From contig CAUYUJ010018644.1 of NCBI GenBank assembly GCA_963575745.1, forward strand, positions 1-64,000: a stretch of DNA of 64,000 bases. Reading direction: 5' to 3'. The stretch is from Prorocentrum cordatum (Eukaryota; Sar; Dinophyceae; Prorocentrales; Prorocentraceae). A program made the position numbers and the translations under genes. The notes under the pieces were generated by a model. That model did no database searches, had not been told where the DNA came from, and worked only from the letters and a program-made list of their open reading frames with translations. This document shows, in pieces, positions 1 to 11,252 of this stretch (position 1 is its first letter; each line of letters begins with the position of its first letter).

Positions 1-5
1 ATATA

Positions 6-636
6 GCTCTCAAGATGATACATGTGGGGGCGCCAAGCGCCAATTCTAGCTGAGGGGGTGTAAAGACGTCCCCACCAAAATCGGCGCGAACGGGCTCGTG
101 AGAACAGCCAGGGTGGGCTCCCCCCCTTGGGGCTACTCCCAAGTGATGCCCCTGCAGCGTTTTGTGACCATGAGGCTCTCAAGAGATACATGTTGGGGAG
201 GCCAAACGGCAATTCTAGCTGAGGCGTCCCACCAAAATCGGCGCGAACGGGCTCGTGAGATCAGCCAGGGTGGCTCCCCCTTGGGGCTCCCAAATAATGC
301 CCCTGGCAGCGTTTTGCGACCATGAGGCTCTCAAGAGATACATGTTGGGGACGCCAAACGGCAATTCTAACTGAGGCGCCCCACCAAAATCGGCGCGAAC
401 GGGCTCGTGAGATCAGCCAGGGTGGCTCCCCCTTGGGGCTCCCAAATGATGCCCCTGGCAGCGTTTTGTGACCATGAGCCTCTCAAGAGATACATGTTCG
501 GGGCGCCAAACGGCAATTCTAGCTGAGACGTCCCACCAAAATCGGCGCGAACGGGCTCGTGAGAACAGCCAGGGTGGCTCCCCCTTGGGGCTCCCAAATG
601 ATGCCCCTGGCAGCGTTTTGTGATCATGAGAGAGTG
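6..636. repeat. About 152-bp tandem repeat, four copies
   Basis: Four head-to-tail copies begin near 6, 176, 326 and 478. Each contains GATACATGT, CCACCAAAATCGGCGCGAAC and CCCCCTTGGGGCTCC. The module CCACCAAAATCGG-CGCGAACGGG-TCGTGAGA resembles the 42-45 kb repeats, so the families appear related. No credible gene lies inside. Confidence 0.9.
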
Positions 637-646
637 CGAGTGTGAG

Positions 647-736
647 CTTAACTTATCTTATCTTGAACTCTTCTTATCATATCTTGTGCTATATTATCTT
701 ATCTTGTAGTATCTTATCTTGTCTTGTCTTATCTGG
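647..736. repeat. CTTAT-type pentanucleotide tract
   Basis: Imperfect run of CTTAT/CTTGT units. No coding signal. Confidence 0.8.
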
Positions 737-865
737 TGATTATCATTGGGAGGAGGGAGGCGCGAGCGGGAGGAAGAAGGAGGAGGAGGAGTGGGAGGCG
801 TCAGAGTAATAACAAGAACCCCAATCCTTAGGACATGGGGAATAAACAATCCTCATCCATACGCG

Positions 866-1190
866 GAATATTGGCCCAGCCCATCCACGGATTCGCTGCG
901 CCTCTCTTTCCAGCATGCGCATCAGCAGCGCGTCGCGACAAATGGCGATGCGAACTTCCTGCGGCAACCTGTCCATGAGCTGTTGCGCCCCGAACGTGTT
1001 TGAAGAGCTGCTTCGCCTGCACAAAATGCTCAGAGCCCGCTCTCCTATAAGATGGTTAACTTCGCGGCCCTGAGGAATGCGCGACTCCGGGCTTGCTCTT
1101 GCTTGACAGACAATGCCCTGTATTTTTTCCCAACCATCCTGTGGTGTCGGGTCCTCGTTTTGAAGAGACGGTGCCCCGCGTTCCTCCTCC
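866..1190 (-). CDS. Coding exon of unknown protein
   Basis: The minus frame from about 1190 to 866 is open for about 105 codons and reads like a real protein: PTPQDGWEKIQGIVCQA, then FGAQQLMDRLPQEVRIAI, then LLMRMLEREAQRIRGWAG. There is no ATG at its upstream end, so it is probably an internal exon. A GT donor-like site (CGC followed by GTATGG) lies near 866. The second half predicts an amphipathic helical segment rich in Arg and Leu. I do not recognise the family. Strand and composition match the other genes of the window. Confidence 0.6.
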
Positions 1191-1262
1191 TTCCTCCCGC
1201 TGCCCCCTCCCTCCTCCCTCCCCCATTGCCTCTGCCCTCCGCATGCTTCTGTTTCGGCACAT

Positions 1263-1735
1263 CCCTCACGCGTTCCGTGGCCCCATAGGGAGCTCCACCG
1301 AAGGCCTCAGTGGCAGGGCCCGCATGGCGGCCCCGCATTTTGGCGCACCCCTCACACGGTTCGTGGCCCCATAGGGAGCTCCACCGAAGGCCCCAGTGGC
1401 AGGGTCCGCATGGCGGCCCCGCATTTTGGCGCACCCCTCACACGGTTCGTGGCCCCATAGGGAGCTCCACCGAAGGCCCCAGTGGCAGGGTCCGCATGGC
1501 GGCCCCGCATTTTGGCGCACCCCTCACACGGCTCGTGGCCCCATAGGGAGCTCCACCGAATGGCAGGGTCCGCATGGCGGCCCCGCCCCAGTTTGGCGCA
1601 TCCCTCACACGGCTCGTGGCCCCATAGGGAGCTCCACCGAAGGCCCCAGTGGCAGGGTCCGCATGGCGGCCCCGCCCCATTTTGGCGCACCCCTCACACG
1701 GTTCGTGGCCCCATAGGGTGCTCCACCGAAGATGA
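1263..1735. repeat. 86-bp tandem repeat, six copies
   Basis: Six copies with CCCATAGGGAGCTCCACCGA and GCATGGCGGCCCCGC; one unit carries a deletion near 1560. Reverse-complement relatives lie at 38.6, 40.2 and 41.5 kb, so this is a dispersed family that forms arrays. Overlapping open frames in it are by-products of a period near a multiple of three. Confidence 0.9.
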
Positions 1736-1819
1736 TGCCCACAATTGCGGTATTAACAATTGCTTATGGTTGGGTCTTTCGCCAAGCTAACTTTTGCGCG
1801 GCCGTTGGCTTCCGTTCGA

Positions 1820-2175
1820 CAACGCCCGAGGCCCCAGCTCACAAGTCCCAAATCCCAATTCAAAAGCGCCAACCAATCCTAGCTCAGATGTCCTAACAAA
1901 TGCCAGCTCAGATATCCAAGCGCGCAAATCCCAGCCCTCAGCTCAGAGGTCCCAGCTCACAAGTCCCGGCTCGCAGATGCCAGCCCCAAGCCCCAGTGCA
2001 AAACTGCCAGCTCGCCCCAACTCACAGGCCCCATGTCACGGGCCTGGCTTAGAATCTTCACGACCCAACTCATCTTCGCTCAGATGCCCAAGCTCACAAA
2101 TCCCTGCTCATACCAGCTCACGGGTCCCAATTCAGAGGCCCCAACTCAGAAATCACGGAATCCAACCTCTGCGGT
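1820..2175. repeat. Degenerate CAGCTCA / CCCAACTCA short repeats
   Basis: Many imperfect 14-18 bp units built on CAGCTCACAAGTCCC. Strongly diverged; no gene seen. Confidence 0.6.
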
Positions 2176-3539
2176 GCTGGGGCGCGCCCACTGCGTACGG
2201 GAGCGATTCGTCGCTTTCTGCAGCAGCCGAACTCACACGGGCGATGGCGATCACGGGCGGTCATGGCATGGTTGGAACAGCGCTTCGCCATGCACTCCTT
2301 CACATGCCCCGCCGGCACTATACACTGCCTGCCATGGCAGGGGCACGCGCGAATAAACTTCAACTGGCAGTGACCTTGGGCCAGTGGTGCCACTGGATTG
2401 CGGCGACCCCTCAGTCTAAGCCTCTGGGCACGGGTAGCCTGGTGGCGCGCTGCCATGGAACAAAGGGGCAACTGCTGGCAGAGCGTTTCATGAACTCCTC
2501 CACTGCCAGTTCATGAAAGAGGTTCCTCCGCAGCACTCGTCTGGGCAGTCTGCTCACTGAAGCTGGCTCCCACAACGTCCTGCATGAATGCATGCACGTT
2601 GAAGTACGCCATCGTGGCGGGTGCTGGCGGCACGTCCGACGAGCGATTTCACAATTTCTGACCCGGTTTGTCTGCGCGCATCAAGCGCCTGATTGCATTG
2701 CGCTGGGCAGGGCTAGATTGCACTGCATGCTCGGGCGGGCGAGACTACGCGTGGCGATGTGCATCGCCTTACTGTATTGCCGCCGTGCTGAGTCGTGCGG
2801 GAGCACGCGCAGGGCGGACCCTGTGATTTCGGTCAGTCATAGAAGCGCCTCCGCAAGGCCACCTCAGTGGTGCTGGCGTGGCTGTGTGGCGCAGTGCATC
2901 TTTGTGAATTCCGGCGTAAGTTGGAGGCCACCCGTGCTAAAGACAGCGGCTTCAAGCTCTACTGGCATTGTGAGCGCAAAGCCAGGGCAGCTTGAACGAG
3001 TCTATCTTTTTTGCTGGGGTCTGCAAAATCTCACCGCAGCGTGCTTCCCAGCATTGCCCCCTGGCCCAGCGTCACGAAGGGCACGGGCTGATCTGCGCCG
3101 TCAGGGCTTCTGACCATGCAAGGCGCTTATATTCTCCCAGGAAGACCAATGCCTCTGCGCGCTGCTGGCAGATGCTGGCTTCGGGCCTGAGCTGCCCCCG
3201 CGCTTGCTTTTCCACCTGCTGGCGTCTGTTGCTTTCCGTCTCGGCTTCATTCTGGCGCGCGTGGCTCGTTGTTCCCGGCGCAGAAGGCATCTGTGACGGC
3301 TTCCTCCGCCCACCGCGCGCATGTCCGTTACGATCTTGCTCTTCTCCACAGCGCTCAGTGCTCTATGCTCAGCGCAGGCTCTCTGCGAATCAGCGCTCAG
3401 TGCTCTGTGCTCAGCAGCAGCGGGAAGCTCGCCGCAAGGAGATGCTCTTGTTTTTCTGCAGATCCTCAAAGCAGCCGTCTCCATCGTTGAGGGCGACCCT
3501 GGCGCGGCAGGCCGGTTCCGGGCACACACGACACGAATT
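2176..3539. other. Mostly non-coding; one possible minus exon
   Basis: No gene is convincing. The minus frame 3290-3072 reads as a Gln/Arg/Glu-rich helical segment (QQVEKQARGQLRPEAS, then EALVFLGEYKRLAWSEA) ending in TGA. It could be a terminal exon or decayed element ORF beside the following array. Both strands at 2200-2520 have open frames of similar quality, so I call neither. Confidence 0.3.
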
Positions 3540-4607
3540 GAACCAATGTTTTCACTCGCACTTGTGACCCTGGCCCGTGACCCTCCGCCATTAACCCTCG
3601 ACCTTGTGACCATCGCTTGGTTCGACCCTGTGACCCTGGCCATGCCCCAGCCTTCGTGCCCCTCGGTCTTGTGGCCCTCGGCCTTGCGACCCTCTGCGAC
3701 CCTCGGCCTTGCGGCCCTCGGCCTTGTGACCCTCAGCCTTGTGACCCTCGGCCTTGTGACCCTTGGCCTGTGACCCTGGGCCCAGTGACACTCGGCCCTG
3801 TGAGCCTCCGCCCTGAGACCCTCGACCTTGTGAGTCTCGGCCATGTGACCCCCGGCTTCGCGACCCTGAACCTTATGACCCTCGGCCTTGTGACCTTCGA
3901 CCTCGTGGCCCTCGACCTTATGACTCTCGGCCTCGTGACCCTCGACCCTATGACCCTCGGCCTTGAGTCTCGGTCGTGTGACCCTCGGCCTTGCGCGCCT
4001 CGGCCTTGTGACCCTCGGCCTTGTGAGTTTCGGCCCTGTGAATTTCGGCCTCGCGACCGTCGGCCCTGTGACCCTCGACTTTTTGGCCCTCGACTTTCTG
4101 AGCTTCGGCCTTTCGACCCTCGACCTCTTGAGTCTCGGCCATGTGACCATCGACTTTGCCTTGTGACCCTCGAACTTGTGAGCCTCGGCCTTGTGACCCT
4201 CGATCTTAAGACCCTGGCGATGCCCCTGCCTTGGTGACCCTCGACCTTCGGAGCCTCGGCCTCATCATCCTCGACCTCGTGGCCCGCGGCCTTATGAGCC
4301 TCGGCCTTGTGGCCCTCGGTCGTGCGAGCCTTAGCCTCGTGAGCCTCGGCCTTGTCATCCTCGACCTTGTGGCCCTCGACCTCATGAGCCTCGGCCTTGT
4401 GACCCTCGGCGTTGTGAGCCGTGGCCTTATGAGCCTGCGGGCCTTGCGACCCTCTGCCTTGCGATACTCGGCATCGAGCCTTGACCCTGTGAGCCTGGGC
4501 CTGTGACCCTCGGCCTTGTGAGCCTCGGCCTTGTCACCCTCGGCCTTGTGACCCTCGGCCTTATATCCCTCGGCCCTGGGGGCCTGGGCCTTGTGACCTT
4601 CGACCTT
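3540..4607. repeat. Array of degenerate 15-mers (CTCGGCCTTGTGACC)
   Basis: About 1.07 kb of imperfect units alternating CTCGGCCTTGTGACC, CTCGACCTTGTGGCC and similar. The same array type is at 27.42-27.91 kb. The long open frames (Leu-rich on plus, Arg/Glu/His-rich on minus) are by-products of the 15-bp period. Confidence 0.85.
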
Positions 4608-4642
4608 CCCAGACCTCCTGCGGTCTCAATTTAATTGAGCCG
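4608..4642. repeat. 35-bp terminus, inverted copy at 27,381
   Basis: Starts CCCAGACCTCCTGCGG and ends CAATTTAATTGAGCCG. The reverse complement lies at 27,381-27,415 with one mismatch. Here it closes the right end of the 15-mer array; there it opens the left end. This is what terminal inverted repeats of one element family would look like. Confidence 0.75.
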
Positions 4643-5041
4643 CCCGGATATGCATTGTTTTTTGTTTCAAATTAGTAATCTATATATATATATAAAAATA
4701 ATGATGAACAAAAAAATCAGGACATCAACAAGTCGGGATTTGACGACTAAGTCGAAATCGGGACAAACTGCAACACCAGATTCGAATGTAGTTAATTAAG
4801 CTAGCAATTGACCGTCGTCCAGCAGTTGTCACGGGTGTAGACAGCGGAGGGACGCGCGGGCGGGCCATTTCATCTCCGAGCGCGCCGCGCGCCGTGCAGA
4901 ATGGCGTCCACGCCATTATCCTGTGTGCCCGCAATAGGGCAGGGATTGCTGCGTTAGGAGTCAACTACTTGATCGATCCTCCACGCGGAGGTTATGTGTA
5001 AATCTCCGCGTCAAGGAGGGGATCGACCACTCGGTCGCTAT

Positions 5042-5073
<32 letters not shown>

Positions 5074-5339
5074 TATATATATATATATATATATAGGGAG
5101 AAGGAACATGTGTACACAAATATAGTTATAGCAGCACATATCGCCACCGAACGGCGTGCACAGGGGATGGGAATGCTCGAAGCGGTCCGTTATTTCTCGA
5201 TCGCATGCGCAATAGTACTCAGCAGCACGGTGTGGCCCGCGCGAGTCCTGCTTAAAGCCAGACAGCTCCAAGCTGCTGAAACATTAGGTTTCAACTAGTT
5301 GTTGAATATCATAACGCTCAGGAACGGAGAGAGGATACA
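4643..5339. other. Gene-free, AT-richer spacer with (AT)n
   Basis: Contains (AT)n at 4681-4694 and 5039-5095 and several AAGTCG/ACTAAGTCGA motifs near 4730-4760 that recur in dense form at 28.7 kb. I see no coding exon. Confidence 0.5.
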
Positions 5340-5625
5340 TACATGTAATACTTTCGTATATCATGTGCACACATGCATGCATACCTACATACAGTGACAT
5401 ATGTACTACACGTACACGCGTACATACATACACACATACAAACACATCCGCACATACATACATACATGTATGCATAATTACATACATACATACATACATA
5501 CATACATGCATACATACATACATACATACATATACACACATACATACATGCATGTATGCATGCAAGCATGCATTCATACATACATACATGTATACATGCA
5601 TACCTGCCTACATAATTGCATGCCT
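5340..5625. repeat. (CATA)n microsatellite
   Basis: Long interrupted CATACATA tract with CATGCATG islands. Tyr/Met/His open frames here are artefacts of the repeat. Confidence 0.85.
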
Positions 5626-6137
5626 ACTGTACGTGGCAATGGATCGCCATTTCAACCGCATCTAGCTAGTCGTCGTAGATCACTGTGCACTCATGCACGT
5701 CCACCCTGAGAGCCACGCGCGAGCGAGAGGGGGCGTGAGCATGCAGAGGGGATATTTCCAACGATCGCGACGTACATCGGCTCGCGGCCGATGGTGGGGC
5801 GGAGCGCGCCCCGACGGGGGCGCCAACGGCGGAGGCGGATGAGGGGGGGGGGCTGAGGGGAGGCTGTCGCGGGGGTCCCTGGAGAAGTCACTGGGGTCGA
5901 GGCCGAGTGAGGAAGAAAGGTGGCAAGAACAAATGCTCGAAACCGAGTCCACTCGGTTTTCCCACTTGGATCCAGGCTCGCATGTCAACAGGGTACTCGG
6001 CGATCGTGCGTGCGTGTGTGCCTGAGTGTGCGAATGTATGTGCCTGTGTGCCTGAGTGTGTGAGTGTGTGCGCGTGTGCGTCCGACGTGCAACATGCACA
6101 CATCATGCTTGAGATCTAGATGAGCAGGGGAGGAGAA
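5626..6137. other. Spacer with one possible minus exon
   Basis: The minus frame at about 6005-5888 reads AEYPVDMRAWIQVGKPSG and could be a short exon; support is weak. GTGTGAGTGTGTGCG-type repeats fill 6000-6100. Confidence 0.3.
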
Positions 6138-6290
6138 TACTGCGGCGGACATCTGACGTCGCATTGCAGCGTCGGCCCTCTATAGAATACTGCAGCGGAC
6201 ATCTGACGTCGCGATGTTAACAGCGTCGGCCCTCTATAGAATATTGTGGACATCTGACGTCGTACAGCGTCGGCCCTCTATAGAATATTT
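6138..6290. repeat. About 53-bp tandem repeat, three copies
   Basis: Three copies share GGACATCTGACGTCG and AGCGTCGGCCCTCTATAGAA. The copies differ by short indels between the two blocks. Confidence 0.85.
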
Positions 6291-7045
6291 TGCCGCACCC
6301 CGCACTCACATCGACGGGGCGGCGCCGTAACAAGAACTCGATTTCTTCGAGGGCCAGCCTCGGCAGTGAATTGGGGCGAAGCCGAAAGGCATGGATCGAT
6401 CGGTCGATCGACCCATCGATCGCTCGATCGATCGAGCGATCGAGACCAGTCGACTGGATCGATTGGCCGATCGATCTCATGCCTTTCGGCCCTCAGGGCG
6501 GGACTTCTTCTGGAACTGCGGAGCTCCATCCATTCCGGAATGGCGCCCCCCTCGAGCCCCCCGCGCCCTGCCGTCTTCTCTAAAACTCGAGCTGGATCGA
6601 GGCTGCTCAAGCTTGTCGAGGGGGGGGGGTCGGGGGGTCGGTTCGAACGGCGGTGCGCCTCTGCAGGACGTCGGCGAAACACGGGGGGGGGAGGAGGACG
6701 AGGAGGAGGAGGAGGAGTTTGAGGAGAAGGAACACGAGGAGGAGGAGGAGGAGGAGGAGAAGGAGGAAGAAGGGGAGGAGGTTCGAATATGAGGCGGAGG
6801 AGGGAAGAAACCATGCAACCCTGCTGGCCCCTGGCGCCTGTGGTCGGCTTCGGCGCCCTCCGTCCACGAGAAGGAGAGGAGGGGTTCGATCGGCGACTCT
6901 CGGGTGGCGCCCCTGCCCGGGGGGAGGGAGGAAGAGGAATACTAATTTCCCAAACCTCCGATCGACGACTCGACGTCTCGGGCCCCTGGACAGATTCCTG
7001 CCGCTTCCCGCGGACGAGGACATAACTTGGTTGCTGGACCTGCAT
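6291..7045 (-). CDS. Possible multi-exon gene of unknown function
   Basis: Three minus-strand segments look coding: about 7045-6935 (QQPSYVLVRGKRQESVQG), about 6580-6475 (GGAIPEWMELRSSRRS) and about 6390-6290 (FRLRPNSLPRLALEEIEF). Between them lie a GAGG-rich tract (6690-6785) and a GATC-dense cluster (6390-6480), which would be introns or intron-like filler. No start codon or family can be assigned. It lies immediately 3' of the larger minus-strand exon at 7.57-9.21 kb and could be its downstream part. Confidence 0.35.
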
Positions 7046-7408
7046 AGGTCCACGGCCTCGGGACCATGGGAACCATATTATGTATATGCACGTTTACACA
7101 TGTATATGTATGTATATCTATGTATACGGATAATTCGCACACATATGTATATACATATATATGTATGTATATACACATGTGTATTTTACTTTGTAAGCAT
7201 ATCTCCTATCTCTATATATGTATACACACATATATATATATATACATTGTCGAAATGGAGGTCTGGGAACACGCGTCGTGCCCCCTGTCGGCGGCCTCCC
7301 AGCCACTTCGGACCTCTGGCTCCTGGATGGGGCCCCCGACTGCGCTGGCGGCCGCGGTGCCCCCTTCCTGCGCAGCCCCTTTCTCCTGTTCTGCGTTCTC
7401 GTTATTTT

Positions 7409-7411
<3 letters not shown>

Positions 7412-7488
<77 letters not shown>

Positions 7489-7490
7489 CC
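7412..7490. repeat. (CT)n microsatellite
   Basis: About 75 bp of CT dinucleotides between two coding segments, probably intronic or intergenic. Sequence 7047-7260 just before it is TATG/TATA-rich and has no gene. Confidence 0.9.
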
Positions 7491-7571
7491 TCCCCCTCTC
7501 TCCTCCCGCTCGCTGTGACGACGATCGACGTGACGCGCACATGCGCGGCGCGCACGAGCACGCACACTTTT

Positions 7572-9209
7572 TTATAGATACACAACTAACAACTTCTCCA
7601 GCAGTGAAACGTAGAACGTCCCTCCTTTGTGGATGCTCTTGGCGACAGTGCCGAGGACTCTGTTCTCGCCCTCGTCTAAGTAAGTCCAAAGGAAACGTGG
7701 GTTTCCTAATAAACGAGAGCGCTTGATAATGTGGTAGCACATGTGATGTTTGAACACCATGTGCGCGCCCGACGCTTTGTAGTACTGCAAAAACTTGAGC
7801 ATGTGAGATTCCATCTGGCGCTGAAGATCTGCAGTCAAGTACCTCGGAGAGGTATCTACAAGCCTTTGAAACCCCACGAACTCCTGGCAGGCCAATGGGA
7901 GCATTATTGATGCACCCTCTCTGAAACACTCAACATTCTCCGAACAGATGATCGGGAGAAGGGGCACCAAGTGCCTTGTCTCATTAGCTTTTGCGTGAAG
8001 GACCATCTTATCCTCACGCGTACTCGAGCCAAGCATTTTGAGTGTTAGTCGATCAACTCTGGAACGGCCACGATCCTGAAATATATGGTTTGAAAGATAA
8101 TACGACCTGATTCTCCGTCTAAGATGCATAATATTGTCTCTGAACCTGATGACTTGCGTCGTGGCCTGACTTTTTGCAAAGTTCCCCAGAATAAGCTTCC
8201 AAAATACAACTGCAATCAGGCGCTGGCTCGTCCCCAGGTCGCATATGCGCATAAGATCAAGTGCTATCATTCCCACGTGGAACCCAATAATACCAAATAC
8301 TGGTGCAACAAAATTCAAGCCTGCGTCGTTCTTAGTATTGAAAAAGGTGAGTTCCACGGGTTCGCCCCTGGCGATGTTGATGTGCTGAAGGGTGTGGGTG
8401 TCAGTGACCCGTCCTCTCGGGATGAGCCGCCACCCCGCGTCGAGGCCGAATTCGGGGATGGCCCGCCAGGTGCCATATCCCCAGAGAGCGTCGTCGTGCC
8501 TGCAGGAGCGAAGGATTCTGTTCAGTTGGGCGTTGCTCCGTACGATGATTTTCTTAATGCAGGATCTGACCATTTGTTCATAGCGCTGCTGGTCTTTGTC
8601 CACCCACGTGGATGAGTCCACGGCCAAAGGAAAATCAAACATACCGTCTTTCGTCGTGTTGCAGCACAGGCACGGGTTCAGCACATTGTCCCACCTCGTG
8701 AAACCCAGCGCGGAGATCAGCTCGAGCATGTCTGCCCTGAGCTCCACGAGGGCCGCGCAGAGCCCCCCCGCAAGGGGGAAGCCCCGCACGGTGCGCCTCC
8801 ACTCGCTCACGAACGGGGTCCCGTCGTGCGCGAATTCCGGAAAGACTCCCGTCGCCATGACGTTAATACTCCACACAATAACAGCCATTATAGCGCCGAG
8901 CGTGCACATACCCCTGCACGCACACTGGCAGAGGTCTTGCTTTCTCACAGTACAAATCGCATGCCTAACGCCAGTTTTACAGTTATTCCAATACATGCAG
9001 ATAATAGTATCGCGTTTCGCGTGTGGGACCCCGTCGCTATAGAAGCCAATCGGAAATGACAGCGCGCGGCCCTTCTGGACAGTGACCTCGTGTGTAGTGA
9101 AGTGTGCTGGTAGGTCCTGGTCGCTCACGTGTGTCAGGTCGTAGCTCTCTGGGTTGTCGGTCCACGTCTGGTGGAAGCACTCATGTGGGAGATGGATTGG
9201 AAATTGCAG
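7572..9209 (-). CDS. Large open exon; Cys-rich, mobile-element-like protein
   Basis: This is one uninterrupted minus frame of 545 codons ending in TAA at 7574-7572. Counting from the GTG at 9128, visible features are YSDGV at 30-34, a Cys cluster CQCACRGMC at 67-75, NPCLCC at 151-156, and near the end KHHMCYH and YLDEGENR. From recall only, this layout resembles an uncharacterised family abundant in dinoflagellate genomes, and the C-terminal His then Asp-Glu pattern loosely resembles Tnp2/CACTA-type transposases. Upstream, TAA at 9212-9210 closes the frame, while a neighbouring frame (LPRLERIMQIISDRR) reads as coding up to 9200. A frameshift or unseen junction near 9205 is therefore likely, and the exon may be part of a decayed copy. 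An intact transposase is not shown. Confidence 0.75.
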   Translation of the reverse strand: MQFPIHLPHECFHQTWTDNPESYDLTHVSDQDLPAHFTTHEVTVQKGRALSFPIGFYSDGVPHAKRDTIICMYWNNCKTGVRHAICTVRKQDLCQCACRGMCTLGAIMAVIVWSINVMATGVFPEFAHDGTPFVSEWRRTVRGFPLAGGLCAALVELRADMLELISALGFTRWDNVLNPCLCCNTTKDGMFDFPLAVDSSTWVDKDQQRYEQMVRSCIKKIIVRSNAQLNRILRSCRHDDALWGYGTWRAIPEFGLDAGWRLIPRGRVTDTHTLQHINIARGEPVELTFFNTKNDAGLNFVAPVFGIIGFHVGMIALDLMRICDLGTSQRLIAVVFWKLILGNFAKSQATTQVIRFRDNIMHLRRRIRSYYLSNHIFQDRGRSRVDRLTLKMLGSSTREDKMVLHAKANETRHLVPLLPIICSENVECFREGASIMLPLACQEFVGFQRLVDTSPRYLTADLQRQMESHMLKFLQYYKASGAHMVFKHHMCYHIIKRSRLLGNPRFLWTYLDEGENRVLGTVAKSIHKGGTFYVSLLEKLLVVYL

Positions 9210-9493
9210 TTATGTGCGCCGCTCGCTTGCTGGATCCCAGCCAGGGATTGCAGTTGTGTAGAAGCGTCCTCTGGACTGGAGGCGGAGCGCCTGTCTGAGA
9301 TGATCTGCATGATGCGCTCCAGCCTGGGTAGGGTCCAACGCCAGGTCCCCGCAGCCCACGCCACCCGCGCGCGCGCTGTGCCGCGCCACCGTGCAGACGT
9401 CCTCGATCGGTGAACAGTTGCCCCCGACCGTTGTTGGATGCGTTTTCAATTGGGGAGCGGGGTCGAAAGGGATCTCTCTAGAACGAGCTGCCA

Positions 9494-9525
9494 TGGATCG
9501 AACAGCACATGTGCTGTTCGATCCA
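9494..9525. repeat. 32-bp perfect palindrome
   Basis: TGGATCGAACAGCACA followed directly by its exact reverse complement TGTGCTGTTCGATCCA, with no spacer. It lies between two blocks of apparently coding minus-strand sequence. Confidence 0.95.
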
Positions 9526-9566
9526 CGACTGGAGGACACCCCCTGGACACGTCGATCGGGCGCAAC

Positions 9567-9737
9567 TGGTCAACGCCCCTCCTTCGCAGTCATCTTGCCC
9601 TCGCTCCACCTGCCGAGCAGATAGCGTCGCAATCCGATGCCGTCGTCGCCCTGCAGGCCGCAAATCGGCCAGAACAAAAGGCGCCCCACAGCACCGATGG
9701 CCATTCTTCATTTCGCCACCCTCTCCTCTTAATCTCT

Positions 9738-9804
<67 letters not shown>

Positions 9805-10425
9805 CCTCTCTCTCACCCTGTCTCCCCCTTTCTCTCCCCCTCCCTCTCCCTCTCTCTCTACCTTTCCCTCGCTCCTCCTACTCACCCTTTCGGTTCTCCC
9901 TTCCTTACCCTCTTCTCTCCCCGATCGAGGCCCCTCAGCCTCGAGGGCTCGTAATCCGTTCGCCGTGGGATGCGAGCATTTGTTCTGGCCGTGTCCACCT
10001 CTATAGTTGATGGCCGCGCTGCCGCTGAAGTCCCTGCCGCTGCTGACAATGGGTTGCCCTCGAGCTCCACCGAAATCCCCGCCGCGCGGCCTGCCATCGA
10101 ACGAAGCGGGATTCGAGAGGTCAGCACGCACGCGAGACAACAGCGCTGTCGGGGATTAACCCCTCTGGCCTAGATGTCCACGGATGTCGACGCGAAGCGA
10201 ACGATGGCCACTCCGTGCCGTGGCCCTTAAACTGGAACGAACGATCGGCCAGAACTCTCGGGCTTGCTTGCGACTGTTCCTCCTTCCTCGACCAGCGCAG
10301 CCGAACCCACATGGACTGTCAAGCTCACGAGCGCTATTTCAGGCAGCGTTGCGCCGTCCACGGTACTCGATCGAGCACTCTCTCCAACGCGTGCTCGGCG
10401 AAATTATACAACAAGCTCTGCATTA
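9567..10425 (-). CDS. Cluster of small exons, unknown protein
   Basis: Several ATG-poor minus frames read as protein: about 10,418-10,330 (MQSLLYNFAEHALERVLD), about 10,285-10,160 (QAREFWPIVRSSLRATAR), about 10,127-9,925 (GISVELEGNPLSAAAG) and about 9,705-9,567 (MAIGAVGRLLFWPI then RRYLLGRWSEGKMTAK). A 70-bp (CT)n tract separates the last two. Order and strand suit the 5' part of the gene whose large exon begins at 9209, but junctions are not resolved. No family recognised. Confidence 0.45.
9731..9802. repeat. (CT)n microsatellite inside putative intron
   Basis: Near-pure CT repeat followed by CCCTCTC/CTCCC pyrimidine tract to about 9900. It sits between two coding-looking minus exons. Confidence 0.85.
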
Positions 10426-10429
10426 AGGT

Positions 10430-11250
10430 ATCGAACCCCGTCCCGTCCTATCCTTCTCATCCTCCCCTCCTCGGACTCCTCAAGCTCCCCTCGGATCCGT
10501 CCTCAGATCTACTCCTCCCTCTGTCCTCGGATCCGTCCTCGGACCAATCCCCCATGATCGCTCCGGCCTCGGAGCTATACTCCTCTTCAAATTAGTGCGC
10601 GCTGCATTGCAGTGACTCGCTCGGCGCGGGTATCCACCCAAGCAGAATGAGGAGATACGTCGGGATATGGAGAAATATATATAGAGAGAGAGATGCATAG
10701 CATGGGAAATAGAAACGGTCGATACAGCAGGGGGAGGGGATGGATCCAGAAAGTGCTGGGAACATTTGCACCGCTATATTCCTTTATCTCGATACATATA
10801 TATATATATATCGATATACACACACATATGTATATCTATATACATATAACGGCTGGGAGGTACACTTGAGCTACACAGTATACCTGAGAGATGCACAGCC
10901 TATATCTGAGCTGCACACCAGATCGGAATCTGCACAGCCTACTGGTATCACTATCTTCCCAGGGCCGCATACCATATCGGAGAACGATGCTCGGGAGGGG
11001 GGTCTGCTGGCCTATAGGCTCGACTTACTTTGAAAGCGCCGCCGTCGCGGCGGAAACCGAAGCCACCACGGGCGAAATCAGTCCCCACACGCGCTTGGCC
11101 TGTTAACGGGATGCACAGGTTGAGAGCTTTCAGCTACACTGCAAGCTGATGGCACCTCGAATCCCCGACTGGAGCCTCTCGCATCTCCCTCCTTCCCACC
11201 TGCTCCCCCACGGCCTCCTTTTATGACCTTCCCATGTTTTTTTTCGAGGG
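10430..11250. other. No gene seen
   Basis: Holds a small GGATCCGTCCTCGGA repeat cluster (10,485-10,560), TATATA/TATG microsatellites (10,670-10,850) and unremarkable sequence. Weak minus frames at 10,480-10,610 were not accepted. Confidence 0.4.
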
Positions 11251-11252
11251 CA

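Noticed and set aside
3101-4237. Leu-rich or Arg/Glu/His-rich long open frames
   Set aside because: They follow the 15-bp repeat period and have no non-repetitive protein character.
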